DNA from: Microbacterium proteolyticum
GTDB lineage: Bacteria; Actinomycetota; Actinomycetes; Actinomycetales; Microbacteriaceae
DNA: 64,000 bases
Direction of reading: 5' to 3'
Assembly: GCF_029639405.1 (NCBI RefSeq)
Contig: NZ_CP121274.1
Location: forward strand, 310,001 to 374,000
Shown here: positions 19,092 through 27,486 of the stretch, piece after piece
Numbering within the stretch: position 1 is the stretch's first letter
Layout: each line of letters opens with the position of its first letter
The notes under the pieces: generated by a model
What the model was told of the DNA's origin: nothing
Seen by the model: only the letters and a program-made list of their open reading frames with translations
Database searches by the model: none
Position numbers and translations under genes: made by a program

Positions 19092-19681
19092 GTGGTCTCC
19101 GCGAGGACCGTGCGCACCATCGCCTCGAGGATGGATGCCTCGGGCAGCTCGCCGATGATGCGCGCGGCGACGCGGCCCTGCCGGTCGAGGACCAGGGTCG
19201 TGGGGGTGGCGTTGATGGGCGTCTTGTCGGCGAACGCCAACTTCAGTTCGGCGTCGCTCACCGCCATCAGGCTCGAGTACGACACCCCGTTGTCACGCGC
19301 GAAGGACAGAGCGGTCGCGGGCTGGTCGTACGTGTTGACGCCGAGGAACGAGACGTCCTGACCCTCGAACGTCTGGTAGGCCTGCTCGAGGCGCGGCGCT
19401 TCGATGATGCACGGGCCGCAGGTGGCGTACCAGAAGTTCACGACGAGCACCGTGCCGGCGTAGTCGGCGCTGGAGGCGGTGGAGCCGTTGTCGAGCGTGC
19501 CGGAGAAATCCACGGGCTCGCCGCGGTTCTCGGGGGCGAGCTCCTGCGTCTGGAACCCGTTGGCGGCGATGTAGCCCTTGTTGTCGCCGGCGCGGTACTG
19601 CTCGGCGAGCGGGTCGGCGCTGCACGAGGCGAGGCCCGCGACCAGCGCGAGGGCGGCGGCGGCGGAGAGGATTCGGCGCAT
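19088..19681 (-). CDS. TlpA/ResA-like thioredoxin-fold lipoprotein
   Basis: A 197-residue secreted thioredoxin-family protein. The signal peptide ends in lipobox LASC (about residue 20). The active site is [17 protein letters not shown] (CGPC, about residue 95), and the cis-proline loop is [14 protein letters not shown] 19681 has AGGAG seven bases upstream and overlaps the phosphatase stop. By position before ccdA-resB-ccsB it should keep the CxxCH cysteines of apocytochrome c reduced. Confidence 0.9.
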   Translation of the reverse strand: MRRILSAAAALALVAGLASCSADPLAEQYRAGDNKGYIAANGFQTQELAPENRGEPVDFSGTLDNGSTASSADYAGTVLVVNFWYATCGPCIIEAPRLEQAYQTFEGQDVSFLGVNTYDQPATALSFARDNGVSYSSLMAVSDAELKLAFADKTPINATPTTLVLDRQGRVAARIIGELPEASILEAMVRTVLAETT

Positions 19682-20325
19682 CACACGGCTCCTACGTCGA
19701 CGGCTCCGGCCGTCGCGGCCGGCTCGGCGTACGCCACCTCGACCCAGCGCGAGGAGCCGGCGGCGCCGTCTCGCCGCTCGAAGCTCGTGACGCTCGACAG
19801 CGCGCAGCGGCGCTTGCGGGGGTCGTGGCGGGTGGGCTGCTGGGAGAGCGCGAGGTGCGTCACCCAGATGGGGAGCTGATGGGAGACGACGACGACGTCG
19901 CCCGAGGGCACGCGGTCCCAGGCGTCGGCCATCGCCTCGGTCATGCGCGCGACGATGCGCTCGTACGGCTCGCCCCAGCTGGGCACCGCCGGGCGGGAGA
20001 GGTGCCGCCAGTTCAGCGGGTTGGCCAGGGCCTTCTTCATCCGTCGGCCCTCGAACACGTTGGTCGGCTCGATGACGCGATCGTCGATGAACGGCTCGAT
20101 GCCGAAGAGTCCGACGAAGGGTTCGGCCGACTCGCGCGTGCGCTGCAGCGGCGAGACGACGAGGGCGCCGATCGGGCGCTCGAGCGCGTGCACGTACTCG
20201 GCGGCCTGCCGTGCCATGCGGCGACCGTCGACGCTCAACCCGAATCCGGGGAGCCGACCGTACAGCACGCGGCGGGGGTTGTGGACTTCCCCGTGGCGCA
20301 CGAGATGGAGGCGGTCTGCGGGCAC
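19681..20325 (-). CDS. Histidine phosphatase family protein
   Basis: A 214-residue member of the histidine phosphatase (phosphoglycerate mutase-like) superfamily. The catalytic RHGE is in LHLVRHGEVHNPRR near residue 10, the second arginine is in SPLQRTRESAEPF, and the second histidine is in VVVVSHQLPIWV. It lies directly upstream of the thioredoxin lipoprotein gene, overlapping it. The GTG at 20325 has a TAGACT box seven bases upstream; a GTG 33 bases earlier is possible. The substrate is unknown. Confidence 0.85.
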   Translation of the reverse strand: MPADRLHLVRHGEVHNPRRVLYGRLPGFGLSVDGRRMARQAAEYVHALERPIGALVVSPLQRTRESAEPFVGLFGIEPFIDDRVIEPTNVFEGRRMKKALANPLNWRHLSRPAVPSWGEPYERIVARMTEAMADAWDRVPSGDVVVVSHQLPIWVTHLALSQQPTRHDPRKRRCALSSVTSFERRDGAAGSSRWVEVAYAEPAATAGAVDVGAV

Positions 20326-20332
20326 GGACTCC

Positions 20333-20338
20333 AGTCTA
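20333..20338 (-). promoter_or_regulatory. -10 box for the phosphatase-ccs unit
   Basis: TAGACT on the minus strand, 7 nt before the GTG at 20325. It would drive the phosphatase, the thioredoxin lipoprotein and the ccdA-resB-ccsB string. Confidence 0.5.
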
Positions 20339-20409
20339 CGGTCGGGTCTTGTGGGCACGCTGAGCGAGGAGCGCCGTTGGTTCGACGGCGACCTATCCGC
20401 CCGCCCCGG

Positions 20410-21096
20410 TCACGCGTCGCGGCGCGAGGCGAGCAACGAGCGCACGCGCACATAGAAGAACCACGCGACGCCCACCGTGACTCCGACGATGACGACGTAC
20501 TTCAGGACGTCGGCGTACTGCTCGATGACGTGCCAGTTCTCGCCGAGCAGGTACCCGGCCAGCACGAAGATCGTGTTCCAGATGAGGCTGCCGGCGGCGG
20601 TGAGCAGGCCGAAGCGCCACAGCGGCATCTTCGCGACGCCGGCGGGGATGGAGATGAGGCTGCGGAAGATCGGCACCATCCGCCCGAAGAACACGGCCTT
20701 GCCCCCGTGCCGCTCGAACCACGCGACGGTGCGGTCGACGTCCTCGGGGTGCAGCAGCGGGACCTTCGCCGCGATCGCGCGGAGCCGGGCGGCTCCGAGC
20801 CAGCGGCCGAGTCCGTACAGCGCGAACGCGCCCACGACCGAGCCGAGGGTGGTCCACAGCAGTGCTTCGAAGAGCGTGAACGAGCCGCGGCTGGCGGTGA
20901 GTCCGGCCATCGGGAGCACGACCTCGCTCGGGAGCGGCGGGAAAAGGTTCTCCAGCGCGATCGCGAGGCCGGCGCCGATGGGGCCGATGATCTCCATCAG
21001 CGAGACGGTCCAGTCGGCGAGCGACGTCAGCCAGGACTGGTCGCCCGAGGAGGAGTCCGCGGACGCGCCGCGCAGGGTCAGGGTGCTGTCGGTCAT
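20410..21096 (-). CDS. DedA family membrane protein
   Basis: A 228-residue DedA/VTT-domain protein, a family linked to lipid-carrier flipping and membrane homeostasis. The conserved block ENLFPPLPSEVVLPMAGLTA (about residues 49-68) and the FFGRMVPIFRSLISIPAGVAKMP motif (about residues 140-162), with its key arginines, are present. Four or five membrane helices. Start ATG 21096 is preceded by GAAGG; the ORF upstream of it is non-coding in character. Confidence 0.88.
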   Translation of the reverse strand: MTDSTLTLRGASADSSSGDQSWLTSLADWTVSLMEIIGPIGAGLAIALENLFPPLPSEVVLPMAGLTASRGSFTLFEALLWTTLGSVVGAFALYGLGRWLGAARLRAIAAKVPLLHPEDVDRTVAWFERHGGKAVFFGRMVPIFRSLISIPAGVAKMPLWRFGLLTAAGSLIWNTIFVLAGYLLGENWHVIEQYADVLKYVVIVGVTVGVAWFFYVRVRSLLASRRDA

Positions 21097-21187
21097 CGGG
21101 TGCCTTCGCGCTCGGTGATCGGCCGCCCGTCCGGACGCCCGCACGAAGCCTAGGGCCGCAGGCTCGGCAGCACCTGTGAGGAGGAGG

Positions 21188-21580
21188 TCAGGATGCCGAG
21201 ACCCCGGCGCCGACGATCGCGGCGGCGACGAACCACGTCACGGCCATGAGCGCGATCCCCGTCAGCGGCACCCAGAAGGCGATGCGGTGCCGCACCAGCC
21301 GGATGATCGCGACGACCACGGTCAGCAGCAGCACAACCCACGGGGCGAGGACGGCGAACCAGAGGCCGAAGTTCATCACGCCGTAGTCGCACGTCACGGA
21401 GCCGCAGGCGTCGGACGCGAACGCGAGGAAGAACCCCGCGTAGGAGCAGGCGAGGGCGGCGAGCGGCAGGAGGACGAGCAGCACGACGGTGATCACGAGG
21501 TCCCAGCCCCGGCGCGCGGGACGCGGCGGCCGCTCGGGCCGCAGCGTCCGGTACGACTCCGGGGAGAGGGAATACGTCAC
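21188..21580 (-). CDS. Small membrane protein of unknown function
   Basis: A 130-residue protein with three strong hydrophobic helices after a Pro/Arg-rich cytoplasmic start (SYRTLRPERPPRPARRGWD). The loop between helices 1 and 2 holds two cysteines (DACGSVTCDYG) placed for an external disulfide. I start at GTG 21580 because a TAGGAT box lies exactly six bases upstream; a GTG two codons earlier would abut the box. I do not recognise the family. Confidence 0.6.
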   Translation of the reverse strand: MTYSLSPESYRTLRPERPPRPARRGWDLVITVVLLVLLPLAALACSYAGFFLAFASDACGSVTCDYGVMNFGLWFAVLAPWVVLLLTVVVAIIRLVRHRIAFWVPLTGIALMAVTWFVAAAIVGAGVSAS

Positions 21581-21586
21581 GGCCAC

Positions 21587-21592
21587 ATCCTA
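21587..21592 (-). promoter_or_regulatory. -10 box for the small membrane protein
   Basis: TAGGAT on the minus strand, 6 nt before GTG 21580. Its spacing decides the start codon chosen for that gene. Confidence 0.45.
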
Positions 21593-21635
21593 GAGATGCG
21601 GCGTCATCGATTCGCGTCGGACGGGCGTCGCGCCC

Positions 21636-21641
21636 TACGTT
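21636..21641 (+). promoter_or_regulatory. -10 box for the SAH-hydrolase-like cassette
   Basis: TACGTT lies 6 nt before the GTG at 21648. It would start a leaderless transcript covering the four overlapping genes to 26296. Confidence 0.5.
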
Positions 21642-21647
21642 CGAGCC

Positions 21648-22391
21648 GTGTCGTCCTCCACGTCCGCCGCCCCCGCCGGGCCCGACGCCGTGTTCCCGAT
21701 CGCGCGGGGGTTCCTCGACGCGCGTCCGGTCGGGCCCGTCGCGCTCTCCTACGGCGGCCCTCTTCCCGCCGTGCCCGCCGACCTCCGCGCCGATCTCCGC
21801 TCGGCCTGGGACCTCGACGTCATCCACGATCCCGCGGCGCCCGACCCGCTCGCCTCGCGGGCGTTCGGCATCCTGTACGGCCACCTGCGGGCCGAGCAGG
21901 TCGTTTTGGCACTGTCGGCTCGCACGAACCTGACGCTCGCCGGAGGCACGGTGCGCATCGTCGGTGACGGCGCGCCGGCCACCGCGCTGACGACGGTGCT
22001 GCGACGTCTGGGGGCCGCCGTCGTGCGCGCGACCGACGATCCGGTCGAACGACTCGCCGCCCGGCTCGACGGCATCCGCGTCGAGGCCGTCGCCGCGCCC
22101 GGCTCGACGCCCGTGACGATCCTGACGGGTGTCGGCCACGACGGCTTCACGGCGACCGACGTGCGGGGTCTGGTCGCCGATGCCTCCCCCCGGCCGGTGG
22201 ATGCCGCCGACCTGCCGTCCCCGCGCCCGCACGTGCGCACGACCCCGAACGGATCCCTGGTGGAGATGCCCTCGCCCCTCCCCGTCGAGGGCGAGCGACC
22301 CACCTCGGCGCAGCTCCACCTCGTCGACGCTCTGATCGCGGCCCTGATCACCGGCGCCGACGACGCCTTCGCCTCGGCGGTGACTCCGTGA
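21648..22391 (+). CDS. Degenerate adenosylhomocysteinase-like protein
   Basis: A 247-residue protein that I do not recognise as a named family. From about residue 100 it runs parallel to the NAD domain of SAH hydrolases: GGTVRIVGDGAPATALTTVLR matches a Rossmann turn with the glycines disturbed. AAVVRATDDPVERLAARLDG then matches the stretch that in the next gene reads ARVVVTETDPVAALQAAFAG. VTILTGVGHDGFTATD and TTPNGSLVEM follow in the expected order. The substrate domain is missing or much shortened. The stop overlaps the start of the SAH-hydrolase-like gene. It may be a non-catalytic partner subunit; this is my inference from alignment by eye. Confidence 0.55.
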   Translation: MSSSTSAAPAGPDAVFPIARGFLDARPVGPVALSYGGPLPAVPADLRADLRSAWDLDVIHDPAAPDPLASRAFGILYGHLRAEQVVLALSARTNLTLAGGTVRIVGDGAPATALTTVLRRLGAAVVRATDDPVERLAARLDGIRVEAVAAPGSTPVTILTGVGHDGFTATDVRGLVADASPRPVDAADLPSPRPHVRTTPNGSLVEMPSPLPVEGERPTSAQLHLVDALIAALITGADDAFASAVTP

Positions 22392-23644
22392 GCGGCCGGA
22401 TCGCCGACCCGGGGCTGTGGCGGGCCGGGCACGACCGGATCGAGTGGGCCCGCGCCCACATGCCCGTGACGACGGCGCTCGCCGCGCGGCTCGCCCGCGA
22501 CGGCACCGTCGCAGGGGTCCGCATCGGCGTCTCGGACGTGCTGGAGCCCAAGACCGCGACGATCGCCCTCGCGCTGGCCGAGGCCGGGGCCGACGTGACC
22601 GTCACCTCCGCCGGTCGCAACACCGACGACGCGGTGGCCGCGGCGCTGGCCCACGCCGGCATCCCGACCTACGCCCGCGCCGACGCCGACCGCACCGAGG
22701 ACCGGGCCAACGCCCTGGCGCTCCTCGAGCACCGTCCCCACGTGATCGTGGACGACGGCGCCTCGACGATCCGCCTCGCCCACCTCGAGCGCCCCGACGT
22801 CGTCGCGGAGATGCGCGGGGCGACCGAGCAGACGACCTCGGGGGTACGGCCGCTGCGTCGCATGGAGGCCGAGGGCGCGCTGCGCATCCCCGTCGTGGCC
22901 GCCAACGACGCCCGGTCGAAGTCGCTGTTCGACAACATGCACGGCACCGGGCAGTCGGTCGTGTTCGCCGTCGCCGACGTGGCGGACCGCTCCTTCCGCG
23001 GCGCGACCGTCGCCGTCGTCGGGTTCGGACGCGTCGGAACGGGTATCGCGCAGCACGCCGCCGCGCTCGGCGCGCGGGTGGTCGTGACCGAGACCGATCC
23101 GGTCGCCGCGCTCCAGGCGGCCTTCGCCGGGTTCGAGGTGCGCACCCTGGCGGAGGCCGTGCGGTTCGCCGACATCGTCATCTCGGCCACCGGCATCCGT
23201 CACACGATCGACGTCCCGCATCTCGACGCGCTCCGCGACGGAGCGGTCGTCGCGGTCGGCGGCGGCGTGGGCCAGGAGATCGCCCTGGATGCCGCTCGCG
23301 CGGCGGGGGCCGTCGAGATCGCGCGCACGGGAGCCGTCTCGATCCTCCGGATGCCGAGCGGTGCCGAGGTCCAAGTCCTCGACGACGGGAACTGCCTCAA
23401 CGTCAGCGCCGCCGAAGGCAACCCGGTGGAGATCATGGACCTCTCCTTCGGTGTCCAGCTCGCCTCCGTCGCCCACGTGCTCTCGACCCCCGACCTCGCC
23501 CCGGGGGTGCACGACCTGCCCCGGGCCGCCGACGACGAGGTCGCCGCCATCGCCCTCTCCTCGTTCGGCGGCACGTTGGACGCGCCGTCCGCGGCGCAGC
23601 AGGCGTTCCTCGCGACGTGGAATCCCGAGGAGGGCGAGGAGTGA
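22388..23644 (+). CDS. Divergent adenosylhomocysteinase family protein
   Basis: A 418-residue SAH hydrolase homologue, shorter than bacterial AhcY and lacking the C-terminal Lys-Tyr tail. Retained: VDDG (residues 121-124), ribose-contact NDARSKSLFDN with Lys178, Asp182 and Asn183, HGTGQS as in archaeal members, and the NAD turn VVGFGRVGTG (210-219). Changed: the adenine/His55 region reads GVSDVLEPKTA instead of a His-x-Thr pattern. The TEETTTG loop reads TEQTTSG, and the GHFD loop reads GGGVG. Bulk SAH recycling is therefore doubtful; a related nucleoside-like thioether or ether is more likely. Genes on both sides overlap it. Confidence 0.75.
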   Translation: MSGRIADPGLWRAGHDRIEWARAHMPVTTALAARLARDGTVAGVRIGVSDVLEPKTATIALALAEAGADVTVTSAGRNTDDAVAAALAHAGIPTYARADADRTEDRANALALLEHRPHVIVDDGASTIRLAHLERPDVVAEMRGATEQTTSGVRPLRRMEAEGALRIPVVAANDARSKSLFDNMHGTGQSVVFAVADVADRSFRGATVAVVGFGRVGTGIAQHAAALGARVVVTETDPVAALQAAFAGFEVRTLAEAVRFADIVISATGIRHTIDVPHLDALRDGAVVAVGGGVGQEIALDAARAAGAVEIARTGAVSILRMPSGAEVQVLDDGNCLNVSAAEGNPVEIMDLSFGVQLASVAHVLSTPDLAPGVHDLPRAADDEVAAIALSSFGGTLDAPSAAQQAFLATWNPEEGEE

Positions 23645-24936
23645 CCGTCGTCGTCCACCGCGCCCCGGTCGTCCTCTCTCCCGGCTCGCCGCCGCTGACG
23701 GACGGAGCCGTCACGATCGCGGACGGTCGCATCCGCGACGTCGGTCCCGCCGACGAGGTGCTCGCCGCCGCCGGCCCCGACGCCGAGCTGCACGAGTGGG
23801 ACGGCGCGCTGACCCCCGGTCTCGTCAACGCCCACACGCACCTGCAGTACAGCGACATGGCGGCCGTCGGCCTCGCCGAGCACACCGGCTTCGAGGCGTG
23901 GATGAGCGCCTTCATGGAGCTCTACCCTGTCCCCCGCGACTGGGGCGCGTCGGCCGCGGCCGGCGCCGCCCTGGCCCTGCGCTCCGGCACGACGGCCGTC
24001 GCCGAGATCGTCACCGATGCCGCCGCCGGTTCCGCCGTGCACGACGCGGGGCTCCACGGCATCGCGTTCTGGGAGGTGCTCGGCTGGACCGAGCGCGCGT
24101 GGGCCGAGAACGGCGAGCGCACGGTGCGCGCCGAGCTTGCGGCCCTCCCCACCCCGCCGGCGACGGGTCTGTCGCCCCACGCGATCTACTCGCTCGACAC
24201 GGCCGTGCTGCGCGATCTCTCGCGCCTCGCGCGGACGCTCGGTGTGCGCCAGCACATCCATGCGGCGGAGTCGGCGTGGGAGGACGCGTACGTGCGCTCC
24301 GGAACGGGCGATCTCGCCGAGCGGTGGCGGGCCAACGGACGCGGCGAGTTCACCCTGCTCCGCGACGGCGGCGTCGGCACGGGTGTCATCCGGTACCTCG
24401 ACGACCTCGGCGCCCTGACCCCGACGACGCATCTCGCGCACGGGATCTACGTGGATGCCGACGACCGGGCGCTCCTGCGCGCCCGCGGCGTCAGCGTGGC
24501 GCTGTGCCCCCGCTCGAACGCCGTGATCGGCCTGGACCCGCCCCCGGTCGCCGCGTACCTGCGCGAGGGCAACGCGATCGCCGTCGGCACGGACTCGCTG
24601 TCGTCGTCGCCGAGCCTCTCCCCGTGGCAGGACGTCGCCGCGCTCGCGGACATCGCCCGCGCCCAGGGGTACGCCGACGACGACCTCCACGCGCGCCTGT
24701 TCGCGGCCGCGACGACGGGAGGCGCACGCGCCCTCGGACTGGACGCCGACACCGGCGTCCTCCGTGCGGGGGCCCGCGCCGACCTCGCCGTCTTCCCCGT
24801 CGCCTCGGCCACGCCGCGCGACGCCCTCGCTGAGCTCGTCGAGGACGGCCCCGCCGAGGCATCCCTCACCGTCGTCGGCGGCCGCGTCCGCTGGGCGACC
24901 ACCGCCGATCACGAACGGACCACCGCCCATGTCTGA
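23641..24936 (+). CDS. Amidohydrolase, aminofutalosine/MTA deaminase-like
   Basis: A 431-residue metal-dependent hydrolase of the TRZ/ATZ-MtaD group. Metal ligands are visible in NAHTHLQYSD (about residue 62), HIHAAES (about 205), LAHGIY (about 268) and VGTDSLSSSPSLS (about 318). The HTHLQYSD opening, the FEAWM segment and the GTDSLSSS ending are closest to aminodeoxyfutalosine-type deaminases, enzymes that deaminate adenine in 5'-modified nucleosides. This organism uses the classical men pathway, so menaquinone is not the likely role. Next to a divergent SAH hydrolase it suggests deamination of a modified nucleoside. Confidence 0.75.
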   Translation: MTVVVHRAPVVLSPGSPPLTDGAVTIADGRIRDVGPADEVLAAAGPDAELHEWDGALTPGLVNAHTHLQYSDMAAVGLAEHTGFEAWMSAFMELYPVPRDWGASAAAGAALALRSGTTAVAEIVTDAAAGSAVHDAGLHGIAFWEVLGWTERAWAENGERTVRAELAALPTPPATGLSPHAIYSLDTAVLRDLSRLARTLGVRQHIHAAESAWEDAYVRSGTGDLAERWRANGRGEFTLLRDGGVGTGVIRYLDDLGALTPTTHLAHGIYVDADDRALLRARGVSVALCPRSNAVIGLDPPPVAAYLREGNAIAVGTDSLSSSPSLSPWQDVAALADIARAQGYADDDLHARLFAAATTGGARALGLDADTGVLRAGARADLAVFPVASATPRDALAELVEDGPAEASLTVVGGRVRWATTADHERTTAHV

Positions 24937-26296
24937 CCCCCGCCCGCTGCTGTTCGGCCTCTACGAACAGGCCTGCGTCGGCAACGGCTCCTCGGCCGCG
25001 AGCCTGTGGACCCACCCCGCCGACGACCGGTTGTCGGCGACGTCGCTTGGGTATTGGACCGACCAGGCGCGGCGCGTCGAGGACGCCGGCATGGACCTGT
25101 TCTTCTTCGGCGACGTGCTCGGGCTGTACGACACGTACCGGGGCGGGGCCGAGACCGCGATCCGTCACGGCGTGGAGATCCCGGCGCTCGACCCGATGCT
25201 GCACATCCCGGCGCTCGCCGCGGTCACCGACCGCATCGCGTTCGGGACGACGGTGTCGACGACGTACGAGCACCCGTTCGCACACGCGCGCCGCTTCTCC
25301 ACTCTCGACCACCTCACCGGCGGGCGCATCGGCTGGAACGTCGTGACGTCGTACCTGCCGGGGGCGGCGGCGAACTTCGGTCTGGACGTCATGGCGCACG
25401 ACAGCCGCTACGACCGCGCCGACGAGTTCCTCGAGGTCGCCTACGCGCTGTGGGAGCGCAGCTGGGACGACGACGCGTTCGTCGGCGACAAGGCATCCGG
25501 GGTCTTCGCCGACCCCGCCAAGGTGCACCGCATCGATCACGTCGGCGAGCACTTCCGCGTCGCCGGCCCCCACCTCGTGACCCCGTCGCCCCAGCGCACC
25601 CCCGTGGTCATCCAGGCCGGATGGTCGCCGCGCGGCCGCGAGTTCGCCGCCCGGCACGCCGAACTGATCTTCGTGGGCGACTCCGATCCGGTCGCGGTGC
25701 GCGAGGGGCTCGCAGGCATCCGCCGTCGGGCGGAGGAGCTGGGGCGGGATGCCTCCCAGATCCGCGCCGTGGTGGGCATGAACCTCGTGGTCGCCCCGAC
25801 CGCGATCGCGGTGCAGGAGAAGATCGATTCCCTCCAGGAGCACTACGCCGCGGAGGCGCAGCTGGCGGCCTACGCCGGGTGGGGCGGGATCGATTTCTCG
25901 CAGTACGCCGACGACGAGCCGCTCGTCAAGCGCAGCACGAACGCGACGCAGACGAAGGAGACGCGCAGCGACGCGCCCGTGCTCACCGCCGGAGACGTGC
26001 GCCGCCAGTTCTCGAAAGTGACCGCGTTCGCGGACGACCGCTTCCTCGGCACCCCCGACACCGTCGCCGACTCCATCGGGGCCTTCGTCGAGGAGTCGGG
26101 GGTCGACGGCTTCCTGCTGCACCCGTTCCTGTCACCCGGATCCGTCGAGGACTTCGCCGAGCTCCTCGTCCCGGCGTTGCGCGAGCGGGGGCTGTACGGC
26201 GGCTTCCCGCAGGACGGCACGTTCCGCTCGCGGCTGCGCACCGACCGCCGCGACCGCCTCGGCGACGACCACCCCGCGCGCTCCGGCGCGCGGTGA
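24929..26296 (+). CDS. NtaA/DszA-type FMN-dependent monooxygenase
   Basis: A 455-residue LLM-class flavin monooxygenase of the NtaA/SnaA/SoxA(DszA) branch. Diagnostic blocks: FFGDVLGLYDTYRGG (about residue 53), the THIS-type ALDPMLHIPALAAVTDRIAFGTTVSTTYEHPF core, the RIGWNVVTSYLPGAAANFG motif typical of the branch, and VIQAGWSPRGREFAARHAE. Members use FMNH2 from a separate reductase to cleave C-S or C-N bonds. It overlaps the amidohydrolase stop by eight bases and closes the four-gene unit. No flavin reductase is encoded nearby. Confidence 0.82.
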   Translation: MSDPRPLLFGLYEQACVGNGSSAASLWTHPADDRLSATSLGYWTDQARRVEDAGMDLFFFGDVLGLYDTYRGGAETAIRHGVEIPALDPMLHIPALAAVTDRIAFGTTVSTTYEHPFAHARRFSTLDHLTGGRIGWNVVTSYLPGAAANFGLDVMAHDSRYDRADEFLEVAYALWERSWDDDAFVGDKASGVFADPAKVHRIDHVGEHFRVAGPHLVTPSPQRTPVVIQAGWSPRGREFAARHAELIFVGDSDPVAVREGLAGIRRRAEELGRDASQIRAVVGMNLVVAPTAIAVQEKIDSLQEHYAAEAQLAAYAGWGGIDFSQYADDEPLVKRSTNATQTKETRSDAPVLTAGDVRRQFSKVTAFADDRFLGTPDTVADSIGAFVEESGVDGFLLHPFLSPGSVEDFAELLVPALRERGLYGGFPQDGTFRSRLRTDRRDRLGDDHPARSGAR

Positions 26297-26312
26297 GCCG
26301 CCGGCGCCGCGG

Positions 26313-27305
26313 TCAGTCGCGCGGCGCCGGACCCGTCGAGAGAGCGTGGACGAACCGGCGGAGGAACTCCGTCTTGTCGAACGCCGTCACCGCGCGGACG
26401 ATCGGCCCCTCCGGTGTCCCCCACACCAGCGGCAGGCCGTCGTGCGTGAGCGCGATGCGGGTCGCGAGGGAGTCGGCGTACGGCGTGTAGTCCACCGGTC
26501 CCTCGATCCAGCTCGTGACGATCTCCGGGCGGTGCAGGATGACGGTCGTCAGGCCGTCGTGGGCGGACGAGATCCGACGCCCCCACTTGTACTGGTAGAA
26601 GTCGTTGTACGCGTCGAGCACCTCGCCGGCGAACGTCGCCCACGGGGTCCCGACCCCGCGCAGCACGGCGAGCACGTGCTCGTCGAGGATCGCCGTCGCC
26701 GTGACGTTCACTCCCACCATGACGACGTTGCCGGAGTTGCGCGCACCGAACACGATCTCGGCGGCGCGACGGTCGTTGGCGGTGTTGGCATCCGTCAGGG
26801 TCGCACCACCCGGGGCCGGGTACGGACCCGCCCCGCCCATGATGACCACCGATCGGAACTTCAGGAACAGGTCGGGGTCGCGCTCGAGCGCGCGGGCGAT
26901 GTTGGTGAGGGGCCCCAGGGGGTGCAGGTCCACCTCACCGGGGTGCTCCGCGGCGATGCGCACGATGGCATCCACCGCGCTCTCGTCCTCGACGCGCAGC
27001 TCGGCGCGGTCGAAGCGGTCGCCGAGGCCGTCGGTGCCGTGGACGAAGTCGGCGATGGACGCCTCGCCCTCGATCGGCGCGGCCTCCCCCAGGTGCACCG
27101 GGATGTCCTCGCGCCCCGCGAGCCGCAGCACGGTGCGGACGTTGCGCGCGGAGTCCTCCACCGGCGTGTTGCCGTAGATCGTCGTGATGGCCTCGATCGC
27201 GACGTCGGGCTGGGCCAGCAGGTACATGAGGGAGTGCGCGTCGTCGAGGCCGGTGTCGGTGTCCACGAGGACGCGGCGGACGACGGAAGGAGAAGCGGAT
27301 GCCAT
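26313..27305 (-). CDS. Nucleoside hydrolase
   Basis: A 330-residue N-ribohydrolase. The calcium-binding signature DTDTGLDDAHSLMYLL is at about residue 14, followed by ITTIYGNTPVEDSARN (about 41), PLGPLTNIARAL (about 116), the VIMGGAGPYPAPGG block and TDANTANDRRAAEIVF. Start ATG 27305 is preceded by GGTGAG; an in-frame GTG 33 bases upstream is less likely. It converges on the monooxygenase gene and is divergent from the ABC importer, so it probably releases the base from an imported nucleoside. Confidence 0.88.
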   Translation of the reverse strand: MASASPSVVRRVLVDTDTGLDDAHSLMYLLAQPDVAIEAITTIYGNTPVEDSARNVRTVLRLAGREDIPVHLGEAAPIEGEASIADFVHGTDGLGDRFDRAELRVEDESAVDAIVRIAAEHPGEVDLHPLGPLTNIARALERDPDLFLKFRSVVIMGGAGPYPAPGGATLTDANTANDRRAAEIVFGARNSGNVVMVGVNVTATAILDEHVLAVLRGVGTPWATFAGEVLDAYNDFYQYKWGRRISSAHDGLTTVILHRPEIVTSWIEGPVDYTPYADSLATRIALTHDGLPLVWGTPEGPIVRAVTAFDKTEFLRRFVHALSTGPAPRD

Positions 27306-27340
27306 GCACTCACCCTGCCCGGTCGCTCCCGCCGACACGG

Positions 27341-27357
27341 CGCGGTGTTACACCGCG
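27341..27357. promoter_or_regulatory. Perfect 17-bp palindrome, candidate operator
   Basis: CGCGGTGTTACACCGCG has perfect 8-bp arms around one T. It sits between the divergent nucleoside hydrolase and solute-binding protein genes, 36 bp from the former start. It is a good candidate operator for a shared repressor, but no regulator gene is adjacent. Confidence 0.55.
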
Positions 27358-27486
27358 TGACGCGTTCGTTCCCTGTTCGTCACGAGAACACCCCAGAGTG
27401 AGGGATGACGCGGGCGGCCCCGACCCGCGTCCCTCACAGCACATGTCGATCGGCGCCGTCGGCGTCGTCGGGAACGGACACACCCC

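Noticed and set aside
22388..23644. Ordinary ahcY for SAH recycling
   Set aside because: Key adenine and catalytic loop residues are replaced and the C-terminal tail is missing; the operon partners also do not fit.
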